DNA of 64,000 bases from Eublepharis macularius (GCF_028583425.1 NC_072797.1:23284001-23348000), one strand, 5' to 3'. Counted from the first letter of the stretch, positions 33,331 to 45,394 are shown. Made by a program: numbers and translations. Notes: generated from the sequence alone by a model not told the origin.

Positions 33331-33547
33331 TAGGGTTGCCAACCTCCAGATGGAACCTGGAGGTCCCTTAGAATTACATGTAATTTCCAGACTAAAAAGA
33401 TCAGTGCCACTAGAGAAAATGGCTGCTTTGGAGGGTAGCCTGTAAGACATTATACCTTGCAGAAGTCACACGCCTGCTCAAATTCTGTCCTCCTCAGGCT
33501 CTATCCCAAATCTCCAGGAATTTCTCAACCCAGAGTTGGCAACCGTA
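33331..33547 (+). mobile_element. hAT MITE, TAGGGTTGCC family, 8-bp target duplication
   Basis: Starts TAGGGTTGCCAACCTCCAG and ends AGTTGGCAACCGTA. Flanks GGTTATGG (33323-33330) and GGTCATGG (33548-33555) match at 7 of 8 bases. Body motif GAGAAAATGGCTGCTTTGGA. No coding capacity. Confidence 0.88.
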
Positions 33548-33791
33548 GGTCATGGATCCCCACCAACCAGATCATGAGCCCCTATCCATTTCCCCTTTCT
33601 TGGGCTGCTTTCTAGAATCCCTTGCTGTTAGTGCACATACGTAGTGAGCAAAGGTGCCGTGCTCCAGGGTCCACAGCTTTGATCTTGATCTTGCTCTCCA
33701 CCAGAGTCCATCTCTTGATGCTTGGCTAGTTTTTTCTGTCCTGGCTCTGTGACTGGTCTCCTGCCTATGGTCTTGGACTGATGGCACTGAG

Positions 33792-33862
33792 GTCATGGCA
33801 GTAGTGGGATTTGATTGCTGATTCAAAACCCAATCACTTACCCCTTATGCTACAGCAGCTTT
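33792..33862 (-). repeat. SINE head fragment (type B), minus
   Basis: GTCATGGCAGTAGTGGGATT and CAATCACTTACCCCTTATGC match the B-box side and head complement of the type B SINE. The body is missing. Confidence 0.5.
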
Positions 33863-35486
33863 TGTTAAAACCAATATCCCCCTGTCACACAAGCTCATAG
33901 CTCAGTGGGTCTCATAGTGTCACCTGAGAACTAAATGTGAATCCTGGGTAGTTGATGAAAAAGTTTTTAATCTCTCTCTCACACCCACACACACCCACAC
34001 ACACTCCCTGCAATTTTGGTTCTCTCCTTTTTGCCAGTTTCATTCATTCCAAGAAGAAAGGCAGCCAAAGTGGGGGGAGGGGGGTCAAAGAACATGGATG
34101 AGAAATTTGAACACACTCTTGCACATGCAGTCCAAGTCCCCCCAGACCCTTTGAGGAAGCCCTAGTATGAAAGTTCAATTGTACAAGAAAAGTGGTTTCC
34201 ATTTTAAAAGGTCCTAATAGTTTATATTTCTGAGGAGTGTGGCTTGTTGGACAGAGACAGTAGACAAAATAGGGGTTGAAGACAGCAGAAAAATGCTGAA
34301 TGCGTAGAAGAAACTGTGAGAAAAATATGTAAGGCGTTCATGTGCAAGCTTGATAAATATACATATGCCACACAGACAAATGCTGCATTAAAAAAAGGAT
34401 CAGCGAGTGTAAGAGAGTGTATACATTCAAACTCCACCCAAACTGTTGATCATACATACTGAAAATGAAGAGTTTATGCAGTCATATGTTATGGTGAAAA
34501 CTTTCTTAAGTTCATGTCTTCTTACACAGTTGTGGGAAATATGTTCATTTCAGTGATTGAATACATGACAGTACCTCTGTTTCACCACCTGGGGGAGCAT
34601 TTAGAAGAAGAAATCACTACAAATTGAAGATAAACTGCACAGGAGTGTCATCTCTTGGAGACATTTCCACATGAGGGGAGACTGATCGTGAGTGACCATT
34701 GCACTTATACTGTAGAGAAAGCATAGTGTCATGTCATAGAGACATTTCAAAGGGAGGAGAGAAAGTCAAGGTCTCTCTCAAAGAAAGAGAGAGGCAGCGT
34801 GCACTGCTGTAAATTGCAAAGGACTTGAAGCTTGCTAAAATATGGCAGACCTAATTATTTTGGGCACAACAACAATATTCCTTAGGTGGAACTGGATAAA
34901 CTTTTAATTGTGTATTATTAGAGTGGCTCAAGCCCAGCCAGCCAGCCATGTTTTGATTAGGCCATTGAGCTGCCAAACTCATCCTTGCTATTGGATCTGA
35001 GCTGAGTCTCCCAGTAACTTGTTAGATATCATACTTGACCTTGGAGGTCTCTCATGTTCCAAGATAAACACCTGATTTAAAATCAGATTTGACTTTATCC
35101 ATTTGGGATCATTCTTCAGCAGCTCAAGCTGCCAGAATGGATGTTTTTGGGTCTCGAGTCCAATCACTGGCACTTCCAGTTGAAGAGATTTCAGACAGCA
35201 GAATTCAAAAAGACAAGAGTTGCTCGTCATGGTAGATTCTATCGGGCAGATGAACTCACTCGAAGACAATTGCATGTGGCTGCAAAAATCCGTATGGTAT
35301 TAACTGTGAGAACTCGGGTATATAGGAAGTGTAGAGGTTTTCCTTTCAATAGCAATCCAAGACACAAAATTCTCCTGGCACCATTTCCCCAGTACTTTTA
35401 ATCTACCCCAATTAATTATTTCAGCACTACAGTAACCATGGAAGTACCTCTCCTTCCCATGTCAACTTGGGAATTTGAGAACCCTA
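33863..35486. other. No gene or clear repeat
   Basis: Includes 34988-35401, where fairly long frames overlap on both strands. I recognise no protein in either and see no start context or splice signal to prefer one. Confidence 0.45.
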
Positions 35487-35722
35487 AGACAGTGTAGGAT
35501 AGTGGTTAGAGTGTCAGACTAGGATCTGGGACGCCCAGGTTCAAATCCTCCCTGTGCCATGAAAGCTTGTTGGGTGATCTTGGGTCAGTCAGACATTCTC
35601 AGCCTAGCCTCCTCACAGGGTTGTTGTGAGGCTAAAACAGAGGAGAGGAGAATGATGCAAAACCTGCTTTGGGTCTCCATTGGGAAGAAAGGCAGGGTAT
35701 GAATGAAATAAATTAAAATTAA
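35487..35722 (+). repeat. tRNA-derived SINE, near full length
   Basis: A-box region ATAGTGGTTAGAGTGTCAGA, B box GGTTCAAATCC, body GGGTGATCTTGGGTCAGTC and CCTCACAGGGTTGTTGTGAG, ending GGCAGGGTATGAATGAAATA with an A-rich tail. It is the most complete SINE of this type in the window and useful as a local reference for the decayed copies. Confidence 0.92.
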
Positions 35723-36963
35723 AAATAATACTGCGACTCTTTCCCATATCCGTATGATTCGTTAAGTTTCGCATGTGTAAGACAGCCAGCTCTCAAGTCA
35801 GGAATTACGGCAGTAGGGGGTTCAGAAACCTCTCTTCTTGCACCAGCTTGCAGGCAGAAAGGACGGCTGCTCACCAGAGGCACTATTTCTCTGGGGCGCC
35901 ACCATCGCAGCTGGCAAGAAGGGGTACTGCAGCTTTCAGGACCAAAAAGATTCCGTGAATCAAATTACCAATAAGATTCCATCAGGCTGGACTGCCTCTG
36001 GGGCTGAAAGGGTTTAACATAAAAGTTTTAAAAATAATCAGCCCAAGCTCATTTCAGGAGCAACATTTTCACATTTTACTCAGCCATGCTTGAACGTATG
36101 CTGTTTGCAATGAGGGTATGAATATTTTAAATGAATTCATTTAAATAAATCAACACAAGGCTGTCACGAACAAAGAACTGAAGCTAAGTTGAACATCTTG
36201 CCCCAAACCACCCAGGTCTAAAGCTCTCCATTATTGCAAAGAACTTTGCATCATTGCCTCTGGTTTTGCTCTGTACCTCTCCTGCAGCTCCTGAATGATA
36301 CTCACATACAGTTTGAAGCTGTATGGAAAACGTCAGAGACCCAACCAGTCACCATTCACAGGGATGCATTTAACTCATGGACCATCAAATGTTATAGAAG
36401 ATGAGCAATGGAAATCCAGGCAGTTCTCTCTAACATGTCAAGTGGCCCAGGGATGAGATGTTGACAGGGATTTATCAAATCTGTATTCACCCAGCTGATC
36501 TTTATTCACTAGCCTGTTTCATACTGCAGACCGGCCGAGTATCCTTTTTTGGAGAGTTGATGGCGTCACTGTTCATGCTGTGTGTGTTCTTACTCTTTTA
36601 CTCTTAAACTGGTTTTGTGAGTTTGGGGAAGAGCATATAACCCTGCAAAACTTGTTGAACCAGAGGCAACGATGAGGCAAAAGAAATAGGAAGTGATGCT
36701 TCTTTCCAGTCACTCTGAGCTCTATTAAAAATTATTGTCTGTTTCCATCCTTAATCCGTAATCCTTCCATTGTTGAACTCATGGGAGGCTCTTCAGGATA
36801 TCAAGCAGGAGACAAACACAGGCTGTATATTCTCTTAGGGGAAGTGTATCTTTGGGGGAAATGGCTTAGGTCCAGCGGAGTGTTTCTGAGAGATGAAGGC
36901 TTTCTACCCACAGAGCATGACTTTCTCACCTTCCCCCTCTTTCTGTGGCTCAAAATGTCCCCC
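35723..36963. other. No gene or clear repeat
   Basis: Nothing supported. Confidence 0.5.
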
Positions 36964-37072
36964 CAAGTAGGGTTGTAGCCTGGAGGTCTCCTGGAATTAC
37001 AACTGATCTCCCCATACTTCAGCCTCCACCCCAAAAGCTCCAGGAATTTCCCAACCCATAGTTGGCAACCTT
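36964..37072 (+). mobile_element. hAT MITE, TAGGGTTGCC family, internally deleted
   Basis: AGTAGGGTTGTAGCCTGGAG, then GTCTCCTGGAATTACAACTG jumps directly to TTCAGCCTCCACCCCAAAAG, and ends AGTTGGCAACCTTA. Roughly the central half of the family body is missing. Target duplication is unclear. Confidence 0.7.
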
Positions 37073-37227
37073 ACCCCAAAGTGCTGTTCTTGGGGACGTG
37101 GGATCCTAGCAACATAACTTAGGCAGAGAGAGGTGGGAGGCAAGAAACACATGCTCTGTGAGCAGGAATCCTCCTTCTCACAAAATGCTCCAAGGATTCA
37201 AGCCTCTCTGTTTGCTAGTGAGGATGC
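37073..37227. other. No feature
   Basis: Short unassigned spacer. Confidence 0.5.
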
Positions 37228-37345
37228 ATTACATGTATCTGATGAAGCGGGCTGCAGCCCACAAAAGTTTATGCTAGAATAAAAACACAGTAGTCTTTAA
37301 GGTGCCTCAAGACTGCCTTGTTATTATTGCATATGTAGGATCCAC
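37228..37345 (+). mobile_element. Penelope-like dispersed repeat, single copy
   Basis: GTATCTGATGAAGCGGGCTG, CAGCCCACAAAAGTTTATGC, then TAGTCTTTAAGGTGCCTCAA. The motif CTGATGA-A-stem is present with the variant stem GCGGGCT/AGCCCAC (one mismatch). The distal end is missing. Confidence 0.65.
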
Positions 37346-39617
37346 ACAGATGAATTACTATTTGTGATTTCTACTGCTTTTACCTAGCACGTTGCCTAAA
37401 ATTTCTCCCTGCTTCCTTTTTCTTCTGCTTGAAGCCTTCTGAAGCATCCCCACCTGTGTGTTCCAGTTGGTGCTACAAAGGCATCTGGTTAGCTGCCAGC
37501 TTTTATATTTTCAGAGGAAGCATATTCTTTCGCTTCTTGGTCAAGCAGCTTTGGGTACATCTTGAAAACTGTCTTTTTAATACCCCATAATCCAATTAAG
37601 TCAGCAACACATCCTGTATTCAGTTTTAAGACTCTAGGAATAGCAGGGTAGGGACTTTCTCCAGCATGCCCCAAAGTATCTTTTTGTTCTCATCCCACCC
37701 TCCTTTTCATTTTCGTTCTGAAAATCCATCCTGACAGAATTCTGTGGAGCTCAAAAGCTTGCTATTTTAAAGATATTTTGGTTGGCCATAACCAAAGGAT
37801 GTTGAATGACTGTTTTTGGAATTTCTCCATGGATCAATATCATGCAGTGGCTTTTACAACAATGTAAGAGGACAAGGTCAACAAGATCAGGAAACGAGTA
37901 TCAAGTTTGATCTTTAAATACTGAGAATTTAATCTTTGATTTAATCCTGTTGAATACCTTTTAGCATCAAGCAATCTTCTTTAAATACTCGCTAATTTCC
38001 CCCTTTAACAGGATTATCTATCAAGATTACATTTTATCTCTTTAATTATCCCTCTGAACAATGACACTGATTTCCCCTCTTACCATAAATTACCTGCTAA
38101 TATCCAGCGTGGCCAGTGATCAATAGTATGATTAACGGTGCAATCCCAAGCATTCAAAAGCAAGTCTCACGGACACACACATTCCAGTCCTATACTTTGT
38201 TTAATGCTGCAATCTTTTGCATCCTCTACAGGGATAAACATGCACAGGATTGGGCTGCCTGTCTTACTGTGCTCAAGAGGTCTACTCCAGGTTAAGTACA
38301 GACACAATCACAGCCAGGCCTCCTCATCTTGTGTGCGTTTACTCAGGACCATCCCATTAAATTCAATTTGGCTTACTTGGTCCATACTAGTGGACCTAGG
38401 GCTGCAGCAGCCTCTCATTGAAATCAGTTTTCCTAGGAAAGGATTCCAGTGGATGGCACGATAAGGTTCTGGGCCACTTGAAAACAATGGAAAATTCCTT
38501 TTTAAATATGTCAACATCCAATTTACCAAATTATAGAGGAGTGTATGATATGTGTGCATTTATACTCTGCCAGTGGAATTCAAAAGCTACAGCTGATGGA
38601 GCATGTGTGAAAAGAACATGTTATTTCTATAGTTGCTACTTCTGCTCCATGTTATTTCCACAGTTGATATGTCACCCTAACTATATCTACTCAGCTGTGG
38701 CAACGTGCAGGAAGCACCAAGCACACACAAAATAGAAAATTACATCCTTAATGCAATCCCCCCTAATGTCCACAGAGAAAGCATTAAGCAAAAGGAAAAA
38801 AAACACACACACCAAACAAACCAAGCATTAGTGTGTTACGGAATAAAAATGGGAGAAATTAAGCTTACATCACTGAAGTGCAAATCGACACAAAAGAACA
38901 GATGCTCAGGCCCAAAATGATTTGTAGATGCAAGAATACGGGTGCAATTAACAGCAGGTGCAAAACCAAAAGCCCAGCTGTGAAACCCCCATTTCCCCGT
39001 ATTTTTCGTTGGGATGTTAGGGCTCATTTCCACTGATAGCAAAGGGGGATAATCCATCAAACAATGTCCTCAGCAGCTTGAGCCTATGGTCTGGCTAAAA
39101 TGGCCATCATGACAACCAGATGTGCATACTAGTCTGCAGTTCATGCTTGGCCAACAACAGAACCACAAAGACAAAAGAACTTTAAGTACAGTCATGGAGA
39201 TGCACAAAGTCCTACATTCAAATTTATTATTTATTCAGATGTTACTCTCCTACTTCTGATACACATCCAAACTGGTTTTCAGGGAAAAAAATTAAGTTAT
39301 AAAATACAGGTATTTAAATATATATATATATACACAAAAATCATAAAGGAGAGAGAGGGGAGGGGGGAACTGGAGGTACTCACCTGCCTCCATGGGCCTT
39401 TGCTGCTCATGATAAAGCCAGCAATAGAATGGCGTCATTTCTTTTGCACCCAGAAACGATGTCATCACTGTCAGTGATGAAGCCCTGGTGTGGAGGCAAA
39501 AACCATAGAGTTTTTGCCCCAAACCCAGAGTGGTTTAGACATGGCGGCAATGTAATGACATCACTTCTAGAAGTGATGCAATGCAAGCAACAACATAAAA
39601 CACAAACAAACAAAAGG
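37346..39617. other. No gene; fragments of small repeats
   Basis: Palindromic-repeat-like fragments occur near 38138-38160 and 38340-38395. A block at 39420-39600 has the inverted repeat GGCAAAAACCATAGAGTTTT-TGCC and the palindrome ATGACATCACTTCTAGAAGT. No gene is supported. Confidence 0.45.
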
Positions 39618-39772
39618 CATTTGTCCTCACAATATTCATGAGAGGTAGCTTAGGCGGAGAGTGAGACTGGCCCAATGTCACCCAGCAAGCTTCCATGGGG
39701 CAAAGTGGGGATTCGAACCTGGCTCTCCCAGATCCTAGCACAATACTTTAACCACTAGACCATGCTGAATGT
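39618..39772 (-). repeat. tRNA-derived SINE, minus
   Basis: CATGAGAGGTAGCTTAGGC, CCAATGTCACCCAGCAAGCT, GGGGATTCGAACCTGGCTC (good B-box complement) and CTTTAACCACTAGACCATGC (head complement). Same type as 35487-35722. Confidence 0.85.
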
Positions 39773-40744
39773 ATAGTGGTTAAAGTATTGTTACATCCAT
39801 CCTATACAGCTGAGGATGTGCCTTTCCCCTGAACTTTCCCCAGTTTTTCCTCAGTTCTTCTTGAATGATGGTCCTGAATTTTGGAATCTGAATGGTTTTG
39901 TGCCTCTTCAAAGGGAGAACCATCCTACTGCGCCAGCAAAAATACAAGACTTCAGGAATCAAAATCTGAAGAGGTAATGATCTTGCTGTTACAACAGAGT
40001 TCCTTCAGCACCTCAATACCTAGTGTACCTGTTTCCAGAAAAGTCAAGTTGGTAAATTGTCATCTGGAAACTAATTTTAGTTCTGTTGTGTGCTCCTGAT
40101 TTAATGTCCTTCCCCACTTGATAATTCTTGACTATTAGCTCTACAAGTATCCATTATTATTTACTGAGTCAAATATAACTTCAGGAAAATGATTTTCTTC
40201 TAGAATCTATTAAGCATTCAGACTCACATGATTTTGTTTACACAGACCTGTGACATGTTGATCTATCAATGATCTCTCCAGAGAGTTGATTTCATGTGCA
40301 AACAATGCTAGTTACTGACACAGATTATAGTATTATTTACCAATTAATATACTGGCCTGCCAGTTTGTTTCTGATTTGGCTGCTGACGCAAAGCCTTTCT
40401 GTTACAGTTACTCCAGTCTAAGCCCATTGAAACTGATTGCTCTCTGTCTGAAGATAGCGAAGCTGATGTGCAAATGATAAGATCTGGGGCCATAAATTGG
40501 TCCATGTTCTTGTTCTTAAGGATTACTCTGTTCTTCAGAGAGCAAGGGGGGGGGGAGGCGAAGTAAGAAAGCTCTATAATATGTCAGTAAGGCTTTCACA
40601 ATTAAGGAGTCCACTGAATAGGAACATGTACATCTATATATTTCACCCGTATTTGAAAAGAGATGTAACCTTAAAATGTGGAATTGTCTGTTTTCTATAG
40701 CTTAACATTTTTCATCAGTTATTCAGCATTGTTTCGTTGTAAGT
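39773..40744. other. No gene or clear repeat
   Basis: A G-run at about 40548-40556. Nothing is supported. Confidence 0.5.
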
Positions 40745-41570
40745 GAAATTTATTTATAATATTTCTATGCCGCTATTCAATCCAAAGAGGGTCCCCAAGC
40801 TGGCTAAGAACAAAACATCAAAACAGCATTTAAAGTAAGGTATATATAAAACATTTAAACAACTCAGTAAAAACATAGAGACATCCAAACACAACACAAC
40901 CAAGAAGGAGGGCCAATAAGAGTTTACTGGGGGTATGACAAACAAATGGACAAACAAACAAACAAAACCTTTAACCCACTGGCTGAAGACAACAATAGAG
41001 AGAGAGAGATCTCTCCCTGGAGAAAACAGTTCCAAAGTTTTGGGAACACTCACGTGTAGGGAGACGCAATGTTAGCCAGGAAGCATAGTTTAAAAAGACA
41101 GTGCCAGAGGAGATCACTCCTCAGAGGGTTTATTAATTTCATCTTCGCCTCCCAAAGGCTCTGTCAATTTCACCTCCCCTTTGGGGAGGCAAAGATGAAA
41201 TTAACAGCCCTCTGAGGAGCGATTGCGGCCAGCTCTGTCTTTTTAAACTACACTTCCTGGCTAACATTGCCTCTCCCTACACTTGAGCGTCCCCATGCAA
41301 GATGTCTCATGTAGAGAGACTCTCAGAAGGCCCTTTCTGGAGTTGCCACCTGTCTAGTCTCAGATGATGGAGACACCCAAAGCAGGACCTCTGAAGGTGA
41401 CCAGAGGGGATGGGTAGGAGAAGGCAGTCCTTAAGGTATGCTATCCTCAAGCTGTATAGGGTTTTAAAGGTCAAAACCAGCACCACAAATTGGGCCCAGA
41501 AGCAAATTGGGGGTCGGTGTAGATGGAACAAGACTGGAGTGGTACGGACCCCACTACCTTTTGCAGTCAA
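40745..41570 (-). mobile_element. LINE 3-prime region (L2-like), minus, with nested MITE
   Basis: TTTATTTATAATATTTCTAT then GCCGCTATTCAATCC is the complement of a LINE tail. The body includes GGAAAACAGTTCC-like text, GGGTTTTAAAGGTCAAAACC and CAAATTGGGCCCAGAAGC, repeat segments of LINE untranslated type. It is interrupted by the inverted-repeat element at 41049-41287. The clade is inferred. Confidence 0.5.
41049..41287. mobile_element. Inverted-repeat MITE, 239 bp
   Basis: Termini CTCACGTGTAGGG and CCCTACACTTGAG match at 12 of 13. The arms continue AATGTTAGCCAGGAAG and AGTTTAAAAAGACAG with complements near 41240-41270, and GAGGCAAAGATGAAATTAA mirrors TTAATTTCATCTTCGCCTC. The target duplication could not be resolved, so the superfamily is open. 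Confidence 0.75.
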
Positions 41571-41819
41571 CATTCTGGCTCTGGAGAGGAACCTACAAAG
41601 CCGGCGAGTTTGGTACGCCCTTCTTATGCACTTAGATTTACCTGGGTGCCAACACAGAAAGTCTGTTTTTGGCCCAATTCAGTGCAGAATTGGGATCTGC
41701 ACTGGCAGTGGGCCAAAGCTTCAGAACCTACCTATTCATTACTGGCCTTTTGGTTGCATTCTGATTGGTGCAGTTTTAAGATCTGGGATCCCACCGATAC
41801 GAGGCCAAGATCCTGCCTG

Positions 41820-42300
41820 TGATCTGAAGCCAACATCCCTCAAAGACCACCTACTCTCTTATGAACCTAGCCAACGGTTGCAGTCATCTTCCAAGGCCCT
41901 GATTCAGGTGCCCCTGCCTCCTGAGATTCGGTAGAGGGCAACCTGGGAAGGGGCTTCTCAGTCATGGCCCCAAAACTCTGGAACTCTCTCACCAGGGGAG
42001 ACTCATCTGTCCCTTTCTATTGCTGTCTTCGGCCAGCAGGGGAAGACTTTTGTTTGTTTGTTTCATTGGGCATTCCCCGAGTTATCCCTCCTTATTGCCC
42101 AATGTTTTAATTGTATTTTTTTGTGTTTTTGTATGTACATTTTTGCTTGGGTTTTATTGATTCCCATTATATGTTTTTGTTATTTTTAATGGTTTTTAAG
42201 ATATGATTTTAATATGTATATTTTTGTTAGCCTTCTTGGTGTCCCTTATGAAAGACAGGGTATATATTTTGTATATGTTTTGTATGATAAAAATTAAAAA
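41820..42300 (+). mobile_element. LINE 3-prime end (L2-like)
   Basis: The degraded end of a LINE unit: CCAAAACTCTGGAACTCTCT followed by a T-rich stretch, then GGGTATATATTTTGTATATG and an A-rich tail near 42285-42300. The wide open frames at 41410-41934 do not match a reverse transcriptase. Confidence 0.5.
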
Positions 42301-42359
42301 TAGTTGCACTATAGTAATAATTTACAAATGAATTATTTTGTGTAGACAAGCCAAATCAG

Positions 42360-42530
42360 TATATTGTCGAAGGCTTTCACGGCCAGACAACGATGGTTGT
42401 TGTGGATTTTCCGGGCTGTATCGCCGTGGTCTTGGCATTGTAGTTCCTGACGTTTCGCCAGCAGCTGTGACTGGCATCTTCAGAGGTGTAGCACCGAAAG
42501 ACAGAGATCTCTCAGCGTCACAGTGTGGAG
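42360..42530 (-). mobile_element. Penelope-like element fragment, 12-bp target duplication
   Basis: A 171-bp insert flanked by perfect AAGCCAAATCAG copies (42348-42359 and 42531-42542). Plus strand contains GTCGAAGGCTTTCACGGCC, GATTTTCCGGGCTGTATCGC and CCTGACGTTTCGCCAGCAGC. On the minus strand this gives a hammerhead-like core. Variable-length duplications and such cores are known from Penelope-like elements. No reverse transcriptase or GIY-YIG part remains. Confidence 0.7.
42446..42486 (-). ncRNA. Hammerhead-ribozyme-like core
   Basis: Minus strand: CCT, CTGAAGA, T, GCCAG, loop, CTGGC, GAAAC, GTC, AGG. This is the hammerhead order (CUGANGA - stem II - GAAA - NUH cleavage triplet GUC), with a 5-bp stem II and a minimal CCT/AGG stem I. 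One extra unpaired base sits before stem II. Whether it self-cleaves is unknown. Confidence 0.5.
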
Positions 42531-42542
42531 AAGCCAAATCAG

Positions 42543-43325
42543 GTCTGAATTATTGCTACAGTGTAGCAATAGCAGACTATCCAATGATACTTGGATGCAA
42601 CCCCCTCAAAATCTTTTAATTCAACTATAGAGCTTTTACAACCATAGCCTGCTAGCTCTACTGTCCCTGTACTTTCTCCTTTCTCCTAATGCTTCTTTAT
42701 CTTGAGAAGCCATAATTGATCCCATAATTTGCATTTGTCAACCACCCATGACTGCAGACCTGATGCTGTGCTCATGTAACTACGCTAACTATGCTGCAGT
42801 AATCAATAAATAACACTTTTAAACGCTTGTTCGACTCAATATTATTCAACTGAAATGTTCACAGTGACACAGTCTCTGTTTTTAGTGTGAGCCATTTGTC
42901 TTTTTAAATTTTAGCACAACAAAAAAATACCATTTGTAATATTGATTATCCTTTCTCCTGGGAATAGCACCAAATGTGAATATGCTAGAAAAATTAATAT
43001 TTTATTAATATAAGGTTTACATTTATTGCAGTTAGCAATTATTCTATGTTGACTTAAACATTTTGAGTTATTTATTTTAGCAGCATCCAACCTGGTTTGC
43101 TTAGGATGCTGCTTCAGATATTGCAGCACAAGCGATTCCTTGTTCTGACCTAGATAAGGAGGCAGCGTTAAGAACTGCCTCTGAAACATTTCATACGGCA
43201 ACAGAAGCAGCAATGCTCCAAGTGCAATTGTAACCCTGTAGTATTGTAACTACTTGAAAGTTTCTCTTTGCAGAGAGTAAATGTATGCTGTGTTTATGTG
43301 TGTGTTGAACTTGGGGTTTTCCAGC
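42543..43325. other. No gene or clear repeat
   Basis: AT-rich with no supported feature. Confidence 0.5.
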
Positions 43326-43529
43326 TAGGGTTACCAAACTCAAAATGGGGCCTGGAGTTCTCCTAGATTTACAACTAAGCTCCAGATGAGAGAGATCGAT
43401 TTTGCCTGAAGAAAATGGCAGCTTTGGAGGACAGACACTATGGCATTGTATTCCTGGGGAGTTCCCTCCAATCCCCAAACTCCGCCCCCTTAAAAAATCT
43501 GGAATTTCCCAAACCACAATTGGCAATGG
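43326..43529 (+). mobile_element. hAT MITE, TAGGGTTGCC family, decayed
   Basis: Starts TAGGGTTACCAAACTC, body GAAGAAAATGGCAGCTTTGG and CCCCAAACTCCGCCCCC, and ends CAATTGGCAATGGA. Termini are mutated and no target duplication is evident. Confidence 0.7.
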
Positions 43530-44204
43530 AATCTTCAACCGGGACACCGAGAAGACTCATATACCTTTCAATATTGCACAGGGGGGTAAATTCTACCACT
43601 GTGGCTTCTCTCTTTAGTCTTGTTTATACATACAATCTGTGTGCAGTGTACACTTGATTTTTTCATTATGTTCACTGAGTAATTCTCATGTCACAGTCAG
43701 CACATGTACAGATGAACATGTGATTGAAACCCTGCATGTATCCAGGTATTAATCCCTGGTTTCATTTGTAAAATGAATGCTCATTGGGTCTTTCTTACTA
43801 ACAGATGTACATGCATTCACTGTAACATGCAAATGAAGCTACTTAATAATTCTGCAGGGGAAAGCGGGTGAAATTGTCCTCTCTTAAATGTATAGCTGCT
43901 GTTTGAAAGTTGGTAATGCATAAATCAGAGATGAGGAGTTGTCAGATACAGTGCACCAGAGGGTGTGCACATTCTCCCCCCCCTCCATTTTTGTTTGTTT
44001 GCACATTCTCCCCCCCCCTTTATTCTTTTTCATCATTCTTTTAATTAAGCTATTCAGGTTTTGTTACTAGCAGTGCCATCATAAGCAATTATATCCTTAT
44101 AAGCCTGTTGACTTCTTACTGTGGACTTTGCTGCACATTCTTTGTATACGTTTCTCTGGGTTTGTGATTCCCACTGACACACTTATTTGTTGAGCCACTT
44201 GGAG
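43530..44204. other. No gene; two homopolymer-rich stretches
   Basis: A short segment GCACATTCTCCCCCCCCT occurs twice, near 43967-43985 and 44001-44019, as a local direct duplication. Nothing else is supported. Confidence 0.5.
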
Positions 44205-44300
44205 CCTTTTTTATTTACTTAATAGTCCACCTTTCTTGCTGAGACTTAAGGCACACTTTAAAACAATGCAATAGAAGCAGTATAAAACATATAACTGCAA
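44205..44300 (-). mobile_element. LINE 3-prime end, minus
   Basis: TTTTATTTACTTAATAGTCC then ACCTTTCTTGCTGAGACTTA is the complement of the tail seen at 8000-8130 and 62760-62902. A C-run at 44290-44299 adjoins it. Confidence 0.6.
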
Positions 44301-45394
44301 CCCCCCCCCCAAAAAAACTGGGTTACAGAGTTAGAGAATGCACTAGAAAAGCGTGTAAAACTTAAAATACAGTAGGATAAGAAAACTGGAGACCATGGCA
44401 ACAATAATTCATAAAATGAACCATATGCCCACATTGTTTTAACCACAGGTGTGCTTTGCATGTTGAACCTGAATGGGGGGGGGGGTATGTGTGTTTTCTC
44501 TCCATGTTCCTGAAGAAGAAACTTGTGCTCCAAACATATTAGGAACTTCTAACATTGGCTTGGACCATCTTTTTAAAAGTCCCCCCCTTCCTCTCTTTTT
44601 GATAGCTGGACACAGACCCCTTTATGGTTTGCTGATCACCAGAATCTCCTCTTGCAGCTATGAGACAGAGCTACAGAGAAATACAGAGCTTAAGCAGATT
44701 TTAAAGATCATGTATCATCAGGCACATTCTACAAATCAAAGATACCTGGGAAGTAGGGATAAATTTCTAAACGGCACAGACAGCATGAAGGCAGTAACGA
44801 TACAATCCCAGCTACCCATTTTATATCTCCACTTTTCCCCTTAGAATATTGATTGTAACTTCTTTGAGGCTTCTGCCACCAGACTTCCATCCAAGAACTG
44901 GCCAGGTACACAGTTTTGGCTTCAGCACTGTGGTAACACCAGGTGCTCCTTTCCTATTCACTGAAGTGAGCTTACCAAGGTATTAAGGATGAATGTGTTG
45001 ATAACAAACATTAAGGCTTGTACCCTATGAACGTGCTTTGTGCATATTAGTCTCTGCTGCAGACTCTTGCCTTAGCACTTCCATCTGTGTACAATCAGAT
45101 CAGCAGTTTTCATTGCCATGTGCAAATAGAGGTGTTCGTGCAAGAGAAAGCACATTCCATAGCAGAGACAACATAGCATGTGGGGCAGATTGGCCATTAT
45201 GGCCACCAGGACTTTTCTGACCAGAAGAGGTGCACCCAACCCATCTAAGCCCCTAGAACTATGGGGGAAGTGGCACCCATCTTCCCCAAGCCTCTTCCTC
45301 CTTCGTTTCTTCTATAGGGTATGAGACAGGCTAGGAGCAGGAGCAGGCAGACCCTTCTTCTAAGGTTATCAGGAGAGACTAGGAGATAAGGGAG
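44301..45394. other. No gene or clear repeat
   Basis: Nothing supported. Confidence 0.5.

Noticed and set aside
34988..35401. Overlapping 86-95-codon frames on opposite strands
   Set aside because: I do not recognise either protein. No start context, splice sites or repeated copies support coding. Left as unassigned.
41410..41934. 174-codon frame near LINE remnants
   Set aside because: No reverse-transcriptase or endonuclease motifs. It overlaps untranslated-type LINE sequence.
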